DNA of 64,000 bases from Candidatus Woesearchaeota archaeon (GCA_018646625.1 JABGUJ010000002.1:350843-414842); one strand, 5' to 3'. Positions 44,570-53,650 are shown, numbered from the stretch's first letter. The notes: generated from the sequence alone by a model not told the origin. A program made the numbers and translations.

Positions 44570-44661
44570 GTTACTAATTCTACTTAATTAGTTGTTATTT
44601 CTGTCAAGGAACAACTTTATAAATAAGTTTTGTATTGTAGTTCTAGGTATTGGGGGATATC

Positions 44662-45249
44662 ATGACCACAGGACTTGACAAAGTACTAGAGAGCTATGAT
44701 CTTAGACCAGGCGATAATGTAGATATTTCTTTGTCCGCCAACACTTTAACTCCAAGCGAAGAACTAAACAAGCGCGGAAGTACTTGGACTTTCAGATTAG
44801 AGTTGAGAGTTAATGATAAAGATAGAGGCAGGCCCATCGATTTAGCAGATGTGTTGAGAGCTCCAGACGAAAGCTTAGATTATGGCAAGAGTAGTGTACC
44901 ATTACTTGATGTTGTAGCTGCAATGAAATATCTTGGAATTGTAGGTGCACCAACTCACATACTAGAACCATTTATGGACATACCACCAATAGGTCTTGAA
45001 GATAAAATGTCTTCAGATAGTATACTGTATGTTTTTTCAGGTTTGGTAGAATATGCAAGGGCAATTGCAGAAAGAATCAAACCTGCAGAGGGAGATGCTG
45101 CATTGTTTAGAGGAAAAGTTCAGTTAACTCCAAGAATTCTTGATAGACTATACAGCCAAGTTGAAGATATTTATAAAGGTCCTAAGGATTTTGCAATGGA
45201 TGATCTTAGAAATCTAGAAGCCGCATCAGGAATGAGAAGATCTTCTTAA
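44662..45249 (+). CDS. Hypothetical protein
   Basis: A 195-residue cytoplasmic protein. ATG 44662 follows GGGGGA; a TTG at 44650 is possible. The TATA box TTTATAAAT at about 44617 lies upstream. Helical in the C-terminal half, no cysteines. Overlaps aRF1's end by four bases, convergently. Family not recognised. Confidence 0.65.
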   Translation: MTTGLDKVLESYDLRPGDNVDISLSANTLTPSEELNKRGSTWTFRLELRVNDKDRGRPIDLADVLRAPDESLDYGKSSVPLLDVVAAMKYLGIVGAPTHILEPFMDIPPIGLEDKMSSDSILYVFSGLVEYARAIAERIKPAEGDAALFRGKVQLTPRILDRLYSQVEDIYKGPKDFAMDDLRNLEAASGMRRSS

Positions 45250-46346
45250 AGATCTACATTATATCTTAGAATAGCAGCAATCATACCCATGTCTCTTAAT
45301 TGAACACCTTCTCGAGTTTCTGTTGAAATAATCTCAACCGTGGTTCCTTGTTCTGTTGCCATCTCTTCAAACTCTTCAATCTTCTCGTCATCTAAATTTT
45401 CAGAGATAAGTAATGAATCGACTGCACCCATCTTTAAATGCTTTTTAACATGATCTTCACCATAGCTAACCATCCCAGGTTTTGTTGCTAGGTAGCCAAA
45501 GAATTTTTGCATAATTTGTTTTTCATGTGAGACTTCTTCAGAAGCTAATATGTCAGAACTTTTTTCTAATAATTCTTGTAATCCAAAATCGCCAGTATAA
45601 CTAAGATCTTTTGTTCCGAGTATCTTTTTCTTCAAATCTCCAGTAAGATAATTCTTTTCCATAAAAGAACTAATAGTTGAACCAGGACCACCAATAATAA
45701 TACCTTTAAGGTTAGTCATAGTAAGAAATTGATTCTTCATGTACTCTGCAATTTTTTTGTAGTGCTCGAATGCAGCACCATCTCTTAGTCTTTCAAATCT
45801 TTGTGCAGATTGACCACCAGTTTTGTGTTTACCAGGAACTTCGGAATGAGTAGATTGAAGAGGAATTATTGTTTTTCCTTTAAGCAAAGCAATATCTCCA
45901 TCTCTTAGATCTAAAACCACTAAGCCATAAACTTCTTTGACTTCTATCATGTCTTCTAGTGCTTCAAGAACAAAAGTTTTATCGCATCTGTAAATACGTT
46001 GATTCAAAGGAACAGGTGGTTCAAAACTCCAAACCTTAACATCGCTTTGCCCTTCACGTTCTGCAACGTTACCTGAGAAAACACATAATCCATTTTCAGG
46101 AGTTTTTTTGTACAACTTAAGATGTTGTATCATTCTTTCCAAACCATCAACCACATTCTTTCTAGTAGATGCGGACTTAATGTTTGTAGCAGTGCCTTGC
46201 TCTTGTTGTAAATGAGAAATAATCTTGTTAAGATCATATCCTGCAGGAACATATACTGTAACAAGCTCGGTATGTCTACCTCGATAAGTGGAAAGCTCCT
46301 TTATTAGCTTCTTTAACTTGTATTGCTCTTTTGCAGATATTGACAT
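45246..46346 (-). CDS. prf1: Peptide chain release factor aRF1
   Basis: A 366-residue class I release factor. NIKS (TNIKSASTR) near residue 58 reads the stop codon, GGQSAQRFERLRDGA (about 180) releases the peptide, and the C-terminal domain binds aRF3-type factors. Shorter than the usual 410 because of a compact C-terminal domain. ATG 46346 is preferred over 46373. Confidence 0.95.
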   Translation of the reverse strand: MSISAKEQYKLKKLIKELSTYRGRHTELVTVYVPAGYDLNKIISHLQQEQGTATNIKSASTRKNVVDGLERMIQHLKLYKKTPENGLCVFSGNVAEREGQSDVKVWSFEPPVPLNQRIYRCDKTFVLEALEDMIEVKEVYGLVVLDLRDGDIALLKGKTIIPLQSTHSEVPGKHKTGGQSAQRFERLRDGAAFEHYKKIAEYMKNQFLTMTNLKGIIIGGPGSTISSFMEKNYLTGDLKKKILGTKDLSYTGDFGLQELLEKSSDILASEEVSHEKQIMQKFFGYLATKPGMVSYGEDHVKKHLKMGAVDSLLISENLDDEKIEEFEEMATEQGTTVEIISTETREGVQLRDMGMIAAILRYNVDL

Positions 46347-46430
46347 TTTAGCCTCTTTATAGGTGGAAAACAAGGGTCTTTATAAATATTCGCCCGCTAT
46401 TATATAGAGATAGTCTCAGGTAAGCAAAAG

Positions 46431-46440
46431 CTTTAAAAAC
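46431..46440 (+). promoter_or_regulatory. TATA-like box before tRNA-Pro
   Basis: CTTTAAAAAC lies 26-35 bp before the tRNA's first base, the expected distance for an archaeal tRNA promoter. Confidence 0.45.
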
Positions 46441-46465
46441 AGCTAATAAAAACCCTGAAGTATCC

Positions 46466-46539
46466 GGGGCTATGGTGTAACTTGGTTAGCATTCAAGGTT
46501 TGGGACCTTGCGCTGGGGGTTCAAATCCTCCTAGCCCCA
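46466..46539 (+). tRNA. tRNA-Pro (UGG)
   Basis: A full cloverleaf: acceptor GGGGCTA/TAGCCCC, anticodon stem CAAGG/CCTTG, loop TTTGGGA with anticodon TGG at about 46499-46501, discriminator A. No CCA is encoded. Confidence 0.94.
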
Positions 46540-46608
46540 TAGCATAACATTTATATATGGATTGAAATTTCGCGAGAAGTAGAGCTTAAGGCTCTGAGAA
46601 GGTAAAAA

Positions 46609-46833
46609 ATGGCGGTTCCTAAAGAATTATCATCAGCAAAGCGGTTTGGACCAAGATATGGCCGAACTTTAAGAAATAAACTTTCTAAAGTAGAGAGTCA
46701 GCATAAAGGTAAAAAGAAATGTCCTTTCTGTACTTGGCAAAAACTTAAGAGATTGGCTGCAGGTATCTGGCAGTGCGACAAATGCGATAAAAAATTCGCA
46801 GCTAAAGCTTACAGTCCTAAAGTTCAGAGATAA
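46609..46833 (+). CDS. rpl37ae: Ribosomal protein eL43 (L37Ae)
   Basis: A 74-residue zinc-ribbon protein: SSAKRFGPRYGRTLRNK at the start and CPFC...CDKC. First of a run of small translation and transcription genes in the order known from other archaea (eL43, rpoP, pcc1, pfdB). Confidence 0.95.
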   Translation: MAVPKELSSAKRFGPRYGRTLRNKLSKVESQHKGKKKCPFCTWQKLKRLAAGIWQCDKCDKKFAAKAYSPKVQR

Positions 46834-46855
46834 CTGAGCTTGGTTCATACTAAAA

Positions 46856-46993
46856 ATGGTCGAATATAAATGCTTTCAATGTAATAAACAAGTCGGTCTC
46901 GAATATTTGAGAAAGAAAATCAGATGTCCGTACTGTGGTTCTAAGATGTTGTACAAACCTAGAGGCAGAGCTACGGTTGTAAAGGCATTGTAA
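46856..46993 (+). CDS. rpoP: RNA polymerase subunit P (Rpo12)
   Basis: A 45-residue zinc-binding subunit: YKCFQC...RCPYCG and the YKPRGRATVVKAL end typical of Rpo12. It lies 23 bp after eL43 and 1 bp before pcc1. Confidence 0.94.
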   Translation: MVEYKCFQCNKQVGLEYLRKKIRCPYCGSKMLYKPRGRATVVKAL

Positions 46994-46994
46994 A

Positions 46995-47219
46995 ATGAAA
47001 TACAGTGTTGTTGTTAACATCAAAGAAGATGTTGATACCGTTTACAAATGCATGCTGACTGAGATAAGTGAAAGAGAACGATCTCTGTTCACTATAAAGA
47101 AAGATGATGATCGTCTCGAGTTTCATGTTGAGGCGAAAGACGCTACAGCGTTACGTGCAACATTAAGTGCAATAACACAGTTGTTGTCTATCTATGAAAA
47201 GATGGGGGAAATAAAATGA
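46995..47219 (+). CDS. pcc1: KEOPS subunit Pcc1
   Basis: A 74-residue alpha/beta protein with the ATALRATLSAITQLL helix typical of Pcc1, a dimerising subunit of the KEOPS complex that makes t6A37 on tRNA. Overlaps the prefoldin gene by four bases. Confidence 0.85.
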   Translation: MKYSVVVNIKEDVDTVYKCMLTEISERERSLFTIKKDDDRLEFHVEAKDATALRATLSAITQLLSIYEKMGEIK

Positions 47220-47545
47220 GTGAAAATAAAGAAGCACAAGAAAAAATCCAACAACTACAACTTATCGAACAAAATCTTCAAAATTTTCTAGTTCAAAAAC
47301 AATCATTCCAATCTCAGATGTTAGAAGTTGATTCTGCACTAAACGAGATTGAAAAAACTGATGAAGCTTACAAAATTGTAGGTAACATTATGGTTGCTTC
47401 TAAGAAAGACGAATTAAAGAAAGATCTCGAAGCTAAAAAAGAGTCAACAGAGCTTAGAATTAAAACAATAGAGACACAGGAAGAAAAGCTTAGAGAAAAA
47501 GCAGAAGCCATGCAGAAAGAAGTTCTTGAAAGCATGAAGAAATGA
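47216..47545 (+). CDS. pfdB: Prefoldin beta subunit
   Basis: A 109-residue coiled-coil protein with prefoldin-beta features: two long helices joined by a hairpin around EKTDEAYKIVGNIMVAS. With an alpha subunit encoded elsewhere it captures unfolded proteins. Coupled to pcc1. Confidence 0.93.
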   Translation: MSENKEAQEKIQQLQLIEQNLQNFLVQKQSFQSQMLEVDSALNEIEKTDEAYKIVGNIMVASKKDELKKDLEAKKESTELRIKTIETQEEKLREKAEAMQKEVLESMKK

Positions 47546-47555
47546 GGCAAGTAAG

Positions 47556-47819
47556 ATGTCATCAGAATCTACATTTATGGACGACCCAATGGTCGGTATT
47601 ATCGAAGCATTAAGCGAGCTTCAAAACGATACTTCTGTTCCTAGAAATATTAAAAGTAAAATAATGGGCATTATTGGTGTCCTGCAAGACGATTCTGAAG
47701 TTTCTATTAGAATAAATAAAGCACTTACTGAACTTGACGATATATCTGAAGATTCAAACATGCAACCGTATACTAGAACTCAGATTTGGAATGTAGTTTC
47801 TTTGTTAGAAACAATTTAA
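47556..47819 (+). CDS. UPF0147 family protein
   Basis: An 87-residue helical protein with ALSELQNDTSVPRNIK and WNVVSLLE segments of the archaeal UPF0147 family, whose job is unknown. It follows prefoldin by 10 bp, as in many archaeal genomes. Confidence 0.88.
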   Translation: MSSESTFMDDPMVGIIEALSELQNDTSVPRNIKSKIMGIIGVLQDDSEVSIRINKALTELDDISEDSNMQPYTRTQIWNVVSLLETI

Positions 47820-48436
47820 GATTTTTTCTTTTTAGAAGTTTTCTTCTTAGCTTTTTTCTTGAATTCCATTTTAACAACTTCTGTTTTAGTTAAAGCAGAG
47901 TTTGGAATAAACAAAATGTCTCTATTCTTGGTTTCTACTTTAGTTTCAAGAAGATTAATTTGAGTTATCTTCCCTTCGATGCCTTTAAATTTTATCCAGT
48001 CGCCTTCTTTAAGGAATGCGTTTCTAAATATGAAGAATCCAGAGAACGCGTTTGGAATGAAATCTTTTAGTGCTAAGAATACTGAGATAATAATGATCAC
48101 TATTACTGCCGCACTCAACATGTTTAAGATTGTTGTTGTTAATCCTAATTGGTTTAATGCAGTGATTATTGTAAGAAAATAAATGAAATAAGTTAGAAAT
48201 CCTGATATGATTTCTTCAATTCTTATGTTAACTCCAGTAGCATTACCTAGAATATTGTTTATTTCTATCTCACTCATTAGTTTCTTGACTACTTTACCAA
48301 CAAACTTACCTAAAATAAAACCCACCAGAAGTATTACGAGCGCCACTACAATCTTTGCAAAGAATCCTTCAAATAGATCTCTTGCAAATGAAAAAGTCTG
48401 TCCAAGCACAGAATACTTGATTGTCTCGTTTATCAT
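47816..48436 (-). CDS. MscS-family mechanosensitive channel
   Basis: A 206-residue small MscS protein from ATG 48436: three to four N-terminal helices, the pore-like LALKDFIPNAFSGFFIF helix and a beta domain with FKEGDWIKFKGIEGKI-type and PNSALTKTEV motifs. The C-terminus ends in a run of lysines. It opens under osmotic stress. Confidence 0.9.
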   Translation of the reverse strand: MINETIKYSVLGQTFSFARDLFEGFFAKIVVALVILLVGFILGKFVGKVVKKLMSEIEINNILGNATGVNIRIEEIISGFLTYFIYFLTIITALNQLGLTTTILNMLSAAVIVIIIISVFLALKDFIPNAFSGFFIFRNAFLKEGDWIKFKGIEGKITQINLLETKVETKNRDILFIPNSALTKTEVVKMEFKKKAKKKTSKKKKS

Positions 48437-48496
48437 TATTTTATTGATTCTTAAAGGGTTTATATATTTTGTGAATCCAGGCTTTTGTGGCAAATA

Positions 48497-48504
48497 TTTA
48501 AATA
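48497..48504 (+). promoter_or_regulatory. TATA box of the DRG GTPase gene
   Basis: TTTAAATA lies 30 bp before ATG 48527. Confidence 0.5.
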
Positions 48505-48526
48505 GGGCGTGTTCAGGTTAGAACCT

Positions 48527-49621
48527 ATGGTTGACTATCTTGAAAAGGTAAAGGATCTAGAGAAAGAGCTTTCTACTATGCAGTACAATAAACGTACTCA
48601 GCACCATTATGGGTTGGTACGTGCCAAGATTGCTCGTTTGAAGGATCAGGAAAGATCAAGAAGTTCAGGTGGCAAGAAAGGTTCAGGTTATTGTGTTAGA
48701 AAATCAGGAGATGGTACTGTTATTCTAATTGGTTTTCCCAGTTCAGGTAAGTCAAGTTTGTTGAATCAATTGACTGATGCCGAATCTCTAGTTGGAGATT
48801 ATGAATTTACAACGCTGGATGTAGTTCCAGGTTTGCTTGAATATAAAGATGCAAAAATACAGATATTAGATGTTCCCGGTATAGTGCAAGGAGCAGCAAT
48901 GGGTAGAGGTAGAGGTAAAGAAGTTTTATCTGTTGTGCAAAATGCAGATTTAGTATTAGTATTGTTGGATCCTTTGCGTCCTGCAGCGCATAAAGTAATT
49001 TTGCGCGAGATATATGATTCTAATGTTAGAGTGAATAAAGAAAAACCTGACGTTGTTATTAAGAAGAAAGCTAAAGGCGGAATAAGTATAGGTAAAACAG
49101 TTAGGTTGCCTAAGTTAAGTAATGATACTATAAAATCAATTCTTAAAGAATTTAGACTTAATAATGCAGATGTTGTAATTAGATCTGTGATTGATGCAGA
49201 TGAAATGATTGATATAATTGAAGGTAATAAAAAGTATATTCCTATGTTGACTGTGATGAACAAAATTGACTTGGTAGATGATGAGAGATTAGAAGAATTG
49301 AACCAAGAATTAAATCCTGACTTGTGTATTTCTGCAAAGAGTGGAGTTGGAATAGATGAACTTAAGGAAATGATTTTCTCTAACTTAGATTTTATGAGAA
49401 TATATTGTAAAGAAGTAGGTAAAAAAGCAGATATGGGGGAACCTTTGATTATGACTGTAGGTTCTAATATTGAAGCAATGTGTAGAAAGTTGCACAAGGA
49501 TTTTGTGAAGAAGTTTAAACATTCAAAAGTATGGGGACCATCAGCTAAATTTCCCGGACAGAGATTAATGAAGAAACATATTTTGCAAGATCAAGATATT
49601 GTTGAGATACATTTGAAATGA
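48527..49621 (+). CDS. drg: DRG-family GTPase
   Basis: A 364-residue Obg-related GTPase of the eukaryote-like DRG branch: an N-terminal HTH-like basic helix, G1 GFPSSGKSS, G3 DVPG, G4 NKID, the GAAMGRGRGKEVLS stretch, and a C-terminal TGS domain. DRGs bind ribosomes and help translation. It overlaps the C39-like gene by four bases. Confidence 0.94.
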   Translation: MVDYLEKVKDLEKELSTMQYNKRTQHHYGLVRAKIARLKDQERSRSSGGKKGSGYCVRKSGDGTVILIGFPSSGKSSLLNQLTDAESLVGDYEFTTLDVVPGLLEYKDAKIQILDVPGIVQGAAMGRGRGKEVLSVVQNADLVLVLLDPLRPAAHKVILREIYDSNVRVNKEKPDVVIKKKAKGGISIGKTVRLPKLSNDTIKSILKEFRLNNADVVIRSVIDADEMIDIIEGNKKYIPMLTVMNKIDLVDDERLEELNQELNPDLCISAKSGVGIDELKEMIFSNLDFMRIYCKEVGKKADMGEPLIMTVGSNIEAMCRKLHKDFVKKFKHSKVWGPSAKFPGQRLMKKHILQDQDIVEIHLK

Positions 49622-50250
49622 AATTAGATATTCCATTCTACAAGAACGATAATGACGGTAAACAGTGCATGCAGGTTGCTATGAAGTGCGTTATTGAATA
49701 CTTTCTAGATACTAAAATTTCTTTAGATGAATTAGATAAACTTACTAAACGTAAAGAAGGACTTTGGACTTGGACTTCTCAAATTGTAACTGTTTTGCAC
49801 AATAGGAGTTTGAAAGTTAAATATTATTCTAAAACAGATTTAGAACCTTTTCTAGAAGGAGAGCCATTTATACTAAAGCACTTTGGTAATGACGCAAAAA
49901 CTGTTTTGAAGTTTACTGACTTGCCAGTTGTTTTAGAATCCATACAAGAGCTTTTGAAGTATGATGTATTTGAGAAAAGAATTCTATCACTGAACGAAAT
50001 TGAATCTGAAATTGAAAATGGCCATGTGCCGTTGGTTCTGATTGATCATAATGTCTTGGCAGAAATAGATGGCGAGTATCAAGGTCATTTTGTTGTTCTA
50101 ACAGGCTATGATGAATCTAACCTCTATTATCACGAGTCAGGTCCAAAGGGTGCTGAACCTCATAAAAAAGTTGATAAAACTCTTTTTGAGAAAGCTATGA
50201 ATGCGAATGGCACAGATAATGATTGCGTTATTGTTTATGGTAAGAAATAG
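49618..50250 (+). CDS. C39-like peptidase domain protein
   Basis: A 210-residue protein resembling C39-like cysteine peptidases: DGKQCMQVAMKCVIEYF supplies the catalytic Cys, and GHFVVLTGYDESNLYYHES the catalytic His and Asp. No signal peptide, so it probably acts in the cytoplasm. It is coupled to drg. Confidence 0.75.
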   Translation: MKLDIPFYKNDNDGKQCMQVAMKCVIEYFLDTKISLDELDKLTKRKEGLWTWTSQIVTVLHNRSLKVKYYSKTDLEPFLEGEPFILKHFGNDAKTVLKFTDLPVVLESIQELLKYDVFEKRILSLNEIESEIENGHVPLVLIDHNVLAEIDGEYQGHFVVLTGYDESNLYYHESGPKGAEPHKKVDKTLFEKAMNANGTDNDCVIVYGKK

Positions 50251-50475
50251 TCAATCACTTTTTTTATTGTTTCTTATTAAGAAAATGAATCCTATAATTA
50301 ATAGAATGATTGATGGCCAGAGAGTTATGAATGCTAATAATCCTAAGCCAATGGGATTTGGGTTGTCTAAAATCCCTATGATCGATAATAATATTACTAT
50401 TAAAAGTGGACCTACCCCGAGTATTAGTAAAGCCAAACCAATGCTAAGTATCCAGTTTTTCTTGAAAAAGTTCAC
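50251..50475 (-). CDS. Small membrane protein, two helices
   Basis: About 74 residues from a GTG at 50475; this start has a minus-strand TATA box 30 bp upstream (about 50505), while the frame extends to 50550. Two hydrophobic helices and a charged tail. Last ordinary chromosomal gene before the accessory island. Family unknown. Confidence 0.55.
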   Translation of the reverse strand: MNFFKKNWILSIGLALLILGVGPLLIVILLSIIGILDNPNPIGLGLLAFITLWPSIILLIIGFIFLIRNNKKSD

Positions 50476-50664
50476 GAGTTGTGGAGATCCTTTAAGGTTA
50501 TAAAACCATTGAACATAACAAAAAATGAGCCACACCCTCCTATTCACCACTTTTCAGTGGCGTTTTGGCGAAACATTTATAATCTGCGAATTTTTGAGAC
50601 ACAGCGTTTCTATCCCTATATTTTGGCTATTTGAGAGAACTAAGAAATAAGAGGTTCGGAAAAA

Positions 50665-51051
50665 ATGGCTAGAATACGTAAAAATATCTTTGAAGAGCTA
50701 GAAAAAGTTAAAAAATTAGTAGAAGTTCACTTTCCCGAGATAGAAATTCGGGAATTGTGTAAACTTTTGGGAAAAATTGGAACATACCATTACAACAAAA
50801 AGAAAATAATGTTGTTAGGGAAAGATAAATTAGTGTATAATACTTTGATAGAAAATTCTTACAATCCCTACACAGTTTACCGCTGGGCTTTATTGAAGCG
50901 TGTTCCTGAAGACATTAGATTTCAGTTAAGGAATCATAACTTAAGTCAGAAGAAAGCCAGTAAGCTATTCTTTGAGCGAAGACACGAAACAGAAACTAGT
51001 TTACAGCTAAGCATTAAGCAATTAGGCTTACAATTAGTTAGAGGTATGTAA
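50665..51051 (+). CDS. Recombinase-linked hypothetical protein
   Basis: A 128-residue basic protein. A helix-turn-helix-like stretch RNHNLSQKKASKLFFERR near residue 95 hints at DNA binding. Its stop is 1 bp before the tyrosine recombinase, so it may be an excision or site-choice helper. Family unknown. Confidence 0.6.
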   Translation: MARIRKNIFEELEKVKKLVEVHFPEIEIRELCKLLGKIGTYHYNKKKIMLLGKDKLVYNTLIENSYNPYTVYRWALLKRVPEDIRFQLRNHNLSQKKASKLFFERRHETETSLQLSIKQLGLQLVRGM

Positions 51052-51052
51052 G

Positions 51053-51790
51053 ATGGTGAATTTCAGAAAAATTAAAGAAAAAGAGAGAAAATTACCTAAC
51101 ATATTAAACAAGAAACAATTAACTTCTTTATTCACTTACATTAAAGAAACAGACGTGTTTATTGCCTGTTTAATCGCTCTCTGTTGCGGTCTAAGAATAA
51201 GTGAAGTTTGTAGTCTCAGAAAGAGGGATATTGACTTTGAGAACGAGAAAATCAAAGTTGTGCAGGGAAAAGGAAGCAAAGACAGATATGTAATGCTTCC
51301 TGAGAAACTTAAACCAATTTTAAAGAAATGGTTTAGAATCAACGAGAAAGATTTTGTTATTGCTGGAATGTATAATGAAAAAGTTTCCCCTGCGATATTA
51401 TCTAATAAGTTTAGGAAATATTTGAAGCAGGCAGAATTGTTGATTAAAACTGAAGTGACAAGTCACGGACAGCAAAGACACGCCTATAGTTTTCATACTC
51501 TTAGACATACTTACGCCACTTTTCTTTTAGAGAAAGGTGTTGATCTTTATTATGTGCAACGTGCTTTAGGTCATGCAGATATTCACACAACCCAAATTTA
51601 TACCCACATCAGCAACAAAGACTTACAGAATAAGATTAATGGTGCTTTTGGAAAAAGCAAGAAGAAAATGAATCATAACATCACTGATCCTGTTCAGTTA
51701 TTGCAGTTAAAGTTTGCTAATGATGAATTAAGTCTGGAAGAATATCAGAATAAACTAAACATACTTAGTCAAGTGGGTGGGTTTGTTTAG
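51053..51790 (+). CDS. Tyrosine recombinase (XerA/phage-type integrase)
   Basis: A 245-residue integrase with all catalytic residues: Arg in CGLRISEVCSL, Lys in the beta hairpin near GKGSKDR, HTLRHTYATF (His and Arg), GHADIHTT (His/Trp position) and the nucleophile Tyr in QIYTHI. It lacks a long N-terminal arm-binding domain, so it resembles Xer-type enzymes. First gene of a mobile-looking region reaching the DGR. Confidence 0.92.
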   Translation: MVNFRKIKEKERKLPNILNKKQLTSLFTYIKETDVFIACLIALCCGLRISEVCSLRKRDIDFENEKIKVVQGKGSKDRYVMLPEKLKPILKKWFRINEKDFVIAGMYNEKVSPAILSNKFRKYLKQAELLIKTEVTSHGQQRHAYSFHTLRHTYATFLLEKGVDLYYVQRALGHADIHTTQIYTHISNKDLQNKINGAFGKSKKKMNHNITDPVQLLQLKFANDELSLEEYQNKLNILSQVGGFV

Positions 51791-51842
51791 AGCGGGAACA
51801 AACAGAAGATTTTAATATAATTAGAATAACACTAAAGAAAAG

Positions 51843-53195
51843 ATGAAAGAATCTGAAACTTTGGAATTGAAAAGGTCTTTAGCAGAGACTAATGAAATTC
51901 TAGAAACCATCTCAGCTTTTTCAAATTCTAAAGGCGGAGAAATCTTAGTCGGTATTGAAGAAAATAAAGATGGTTCTGTTAAAGAAGTTGTTGGAATGGA
52001 AATTAAGGGCAAAGAGATTGAAAATTTAACTAATGAAATTAAACAAAATACTGACCCAACTATATTTCCATCAGTTGAAATAAATGAAATGCAAGGAAAA
52101 GAGATTTTGTCTATCAAAGTAGAGGAAAGCCCTTTCAAGCCAGTGTTTGCTAAGAGGAGTGCTTTTAAGCGGGTGGGAAAAACAAATAGAAAACTTACTT
52201 CAGAAGAAATAAGAAAACTAGCTAAAGAGAGTGTTGGGTTTAATATTACAGAATTAGTTTGTAAAGAAGCAACTCTAAAAGATATTGATGAAGAGAAAGT
52301 GCAGTGGTTTGTTAGAGAATCAAAAAAGCAAAGAAACTCAAATCTTGAGGAAGGGCTTCCAATAAAAGAAACACTTATGAGACTAAACTTATTGAAAAAT
52401 GAAAAATTAACGAATGCAGCGATTTTATTGTTTGCTAAAAGTCCGCAGAAATTTTTCTTACAAGCAGAAGTAAAAGGAGTGCGGTTTAAAGGGATTAAGC
52501 CAGTTAAACCATTTATTGACTTTGAAGTTATTTCAGGAAATATTATTGATCAAGTCATGGAAGCAGAGAGATTTGTACTAAAAAACATTAGAAAATCTGT
52601 TGAACTTGTTCCTGGAGAAATTCAAAGGAAAGAAAAATATGAATTTCCACCAGATGCAATCAGAGAAGCTATTGTGAATGCCATTGCTCACCGAGATTAT
52701 GAAAGTTCATCTCATGTTCAGATTAGAATTTTTGACGATAGGATAGAATTTCTTAATCCTGGGAGACTTCCAAAGGAATTGACGGTGGAGGATTTGGAAA
52801 GACAACATCGTTCAATCCCAAGAAATCCTTTTATTGCTAAACAATTTTATATGATTAACTTTGTTGAAGAATTAGGAACTGGAACAAATGATATCATTAA
52901 TGCTTGTGTGAAAAACGGATTACCAGAACCTCATTTTGAAGAAAAAGCAGGTGGTCTCGTTGTAACACTAAGGAAATACAGAATTAGTGACGAAATTTTG
53001 GCTGACTTGAATGAAAGACAAAGAAAAGCGATTAAGTTCCTCATTAAAAACAAGAAAATTACTAATAAAGATTATCAAGACTTGTGTGTTGGAGTTTCAA
53101 GAAAAACACTCACTCGAGATTTACAACAATTAGTAAAGAAACAAGTAATTAAGCAAAAGGGCGAACGGAAAGGAGCCTATTATGAACTCAATTAA
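51843..53195 (+). CDS. AlbA_2/Schlafen-type ATPase regulator
   Basis: A 450-residue protein. Its N-terminal AlbA_2/Schlafen domain has ETLELKRS and FSNSKGGEILVGIEE; the central part matches the RecG-like/GHKL domain (EFPPDAIREAIVNAIAHRDY) with EELGTGTNDI; the C-terminus is winged-helix (GVSRKTLTRDLQQLVKK). Such proteins act as transcription regulators on mobile elements and defence islands. TATA-like sequences lie just before 51843. Confidence 0.86.
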   Translation: MKESETLELKRSLAETNEILETISAFSNSKGGEILVGIEENKDGSVKEVVGMEIKGKEIENLTNEIKQNTDPTIFPSVEINEMQGKEILSIKVEESPFKPVFAKRSAFKRVGKTNRKLTSEEIRKLAKESVGFNITELVCKEATLKDIDEEKVQWFVRESKKQRNSNLEEGLPIKETLMRLNLLKNEKLTNAAILLFAKSPQKFFLQAEVKGVRFKGIKPVKPFIDFEVISGNIIDQVMEAERFVLKNIRKSVELVPGEIQRKEKYEFPPDAIREAIVNAIAHRDYESSSHVQIRIFDDRIEFLNPGRLPKELTVEDLERQHRSIPRNPFIAKQFYMINFVEELGTGTNDIINACVKNGLPEPHFEEKAGGLVVTLRKYRISDEILADLNERQRKAIKFLIKNKKITNKDYQDLCVGVSRKTLTRDLQQLVKKQVIKQKGERKGAYYELN

Positions 53196-53203
53196 TCTTA
53201 TGG

Positions 53204-53225
53204 GACATTTATGAGACATTTATGG
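53204..53225 (+). repeat. Tandem 11-bp repeat
   Basis: GACATTTATGA is followed directly by GACATTTATGG: one period of 11 bp, one mismatch. It is the first of several 11-bp-period pairs in this island (see 55554-55825) and precedes a hairpin GGGTCATTGACCC at 53224-53236. Confidence 0.5.
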
Positions 53226-53303
53226 GTCATTGACCCAGAATGAGAATCTATAATATCAACCTATATTTCTCTTAAGCAACTTCCCCCCAAAAGAATATTA
53301 TGG

Positions 53304-53327
53304 GGGTAGAAAAAACTCTACCCTTTT
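53304..53327 (+). terminator. Hairpin terminator
   Basis: GGGTAGA and TCTACCC form a perfect 7-bp stem with a 6-base loop, followed by TTTT, downstream of the AlbA/Schlafen gene. A second hairpin, CCCCC-AAAAGAATATTAT-GGGGG, lies just before it. Part of it overlaps the end of the convergent small membrane gene. Confidence 0.6.
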
Positions 53328-53533
53328 GCAGTACGTATCATTGAAACACACATTGCCACAATAATACTTGTTCCAGAGACAGCCATCAAACCAATCACAC
53401 CCAAAGCTGTCCTAAGTATTTCTCCAACAAACACTGTTAGATGATTGCCAATAATAGCAAACAACCCCACAATACCTCCTGCCAGTGCTACTAACAAAAA
53501 CCAAGCACTTGAATAATGGTCGTCTATTTCCAT
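53318..53533 (-). CDS. Small membrane protein, two helices
   Basis: A 71-residue protein with two hydrophobic helices and charged ends. A GGAGGTAG ribosome site precedes the ATG. The layout recalls small membrane partners of mobile elements, but nothing identifies its function. Confidence 0.6.
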   Translation of the reverse strand: MEIDDHYSSAWFLLVALAGGIVGLFAIIGNHLTVFVGEILRTALGVIGLMAVSGTSIIVAMCVSMIRTAKG

Positions 53534-53595
53534 ATTTATCTACCTCCGTATATTAGATATGTTTTCACCGTAATATATCCATATATAATTCGCCT

Positions 53596-53643
53596 GTGAG
53601 AACGTCCCAAAGCCCAAGATTTTGTGGGCTGGGAGGTTCTCAC
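53596..53643. repeat. Strong 48-nt stem-loop
   Basis: GTGAGAAC and GTTCTCAC pair perfectly at the base, and AGCCCA pairs with TGGGCT further in, with GTCCC/GGGAG between, giving a long hairpin. It lies just past the stop of the nuclease-like gene and may end or stabilise its transcript, or be a recombination site. Confidence 0.55.
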
Positions 53644-53650
53644 CGAAAAA

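Noticed and set aside
50665-51790. tRNA-based attachment site for the integrase
   Set aside because: No tRNA or clear direct repeat flanks the region within this window.
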